29,262 nt of DNA from an uncultured Bacteroidales bacterium (GTDB lineage Bacteria > Bacteroidota > Bacteroidia > Bacteroidales > P3), in contig CAKZZD010000005.1 in assembly GCA_937886715.1 (NCBI GenBank), positions 1-29,262 of the forward strand, written 5' to 3'. This document shows, piece by piece, positions 28,895 through 29,262 of the stretch; positions within the stretch are counted from its first letter, which is position 1; every line of letters begins with the position of its first letter. Both the position numbers and the translations under genes were made by a program. Below the pieces are notes generated by a model that saw only the letters and a list, made by a program, of their open reading frames with translations, did not search any database and was not told the DNA's origin.

Positions 28895-29262
28895 AAGATC
28901 TGGCCCAATTCATGACCGACAATCTGCGCGAACTGGTGCAGACGGCCTACCGCGGCGTGCTCGGCAATCCCCGTGAGGCGCGCTTCGCTCTGAGTCTGCA
29001 GCGCACCATGGCACGTGGCGCCAAACGCCGTGCCGCTGTCAAGAAGAACGAAGGCTTGGAGGTGCCTCCGTTTCTGATTTGCAGCATCGCCACCACCTGC
29101 AACCTCAGCTGCAAGGGCTGCTATGCACGCTCCAACGGCATCGCCGGCGACACGCCCACACGCGACACGCTGACGGCCGACCAATGGCATTCTCTCTTCG
29201 AAGAGGCCGCCGACTTGGGCTTCAGCGTGGCGCTGCTGGCCGGAGGCGAACCCCTGACGCGG
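28891..29262 (+). CDS. Radical SAM protein (partial, runs off the window)
   Basis: The first 124 codons are present. A helical N-terminal region (about residues 1-55, basic) precedes the radical SAM motif C70-x3-C74-x2-C77 (CNLSCKGCYARS), and the fragment ends in the SAM-binding LLAGGEPLTR. The start overlaps the MarR stop as ATGA, so it belongs to the peroxide-stress operon. Families of this kind in Bacteroidetes are uncharacterised; the C-terminal domains needed for assignment lie outside. Confidence 0.88.
   Translation, partial: MKDLAQFMTDNLRELVQTAYRGVLGNPREARFALSLQRTMARGAKRRAAVKKNEGLEVPPFLICSIATTCNLSCKGCYARSNGIAGDTPTRDTLTADQWHSLFEEAADLGFSVALLAGGEPLTR

Overview
The window comes from a member of the Bacteroidales, most likely a GC-rich gut or rumen lineage of the Prevotellaceae/Muribaculaceae kind. 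The evidence is the recurring TAnnTTTG promoter element (TATCTTTG, TATTTTTG, TATATTTG), several times with TTTG 19 bases upstream, weak use of Shine-Dalgarno sites, and Bacteroidetes-typical families: DUF4254, DUF1015, the rSAM/lipoprotein pair, a YwqK-like repeat protein and a 7TM-HD phosphodiesterase. No rRNA, tRNA, transposase, integrase or CRISPR array was seen.

Layout. 1-56 is the tail of an unidentified gene. 468-4289 is a three-gene drug-efflux operon (TolC, HlyD/EmrA, MFS) closed by a terminator. 4490-6972 is a conspicuously AT-rich accessory island: a 74-base near-perfect hairpin, a promoter-led structured RNA with a 38-codon ORF, and four small orphan genes, followed by a lipoprotein gene (to 7836). 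8120-11064 is minus strand: DUF1015 protein, then a radical SAM/SPASM enzyme with its partner lipoprotein. 11203-11796 is a toxin-antitoxin pair whose toxin is frameshifted. 11911-14724 is minus strand: gcvT, a GT9 glycosyltransferase and DUF4254. 15073-16314 is plus strand: an ECF S-component-like membrane protein and an IspD-type cytidylyltransferase.

16289-23610 is the most interesting block: five tightly packed minus-strand genes, in transcription order a PgpH-like c-di-AMP phosphodiesterase, a YfhO-family membrane protein, a GT2 glycosyltransferase, a fusion of a short-chain reductase with a TagD-type cytidylyltransferase, and a LicD-family phosphotransferase. Together they look like a pathway that makes a CDP-activated polyol (or similar alcohol) and attaches it as a phosphodiester to a surface glycan. 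The IspD-type gene lies tail-to-tail against it.

23924-27237 holds a YwqK-like secreted repeat protein, a probable minus-strand small RNA with canonical promoter and terminator, mtaB, and a SpoU/TrmH RNA methyltransferase. 27436 to the end is a peroxide-stress operon: a bacterioferritin-like protein that lacks three of six ferroxidase ligands, a glutathione peroxidase, an OhrR-type MarR regulator and the start of a radical SAM protein, with an AT-rich dyad just upstream of the promoter that could be the regulator's operator.
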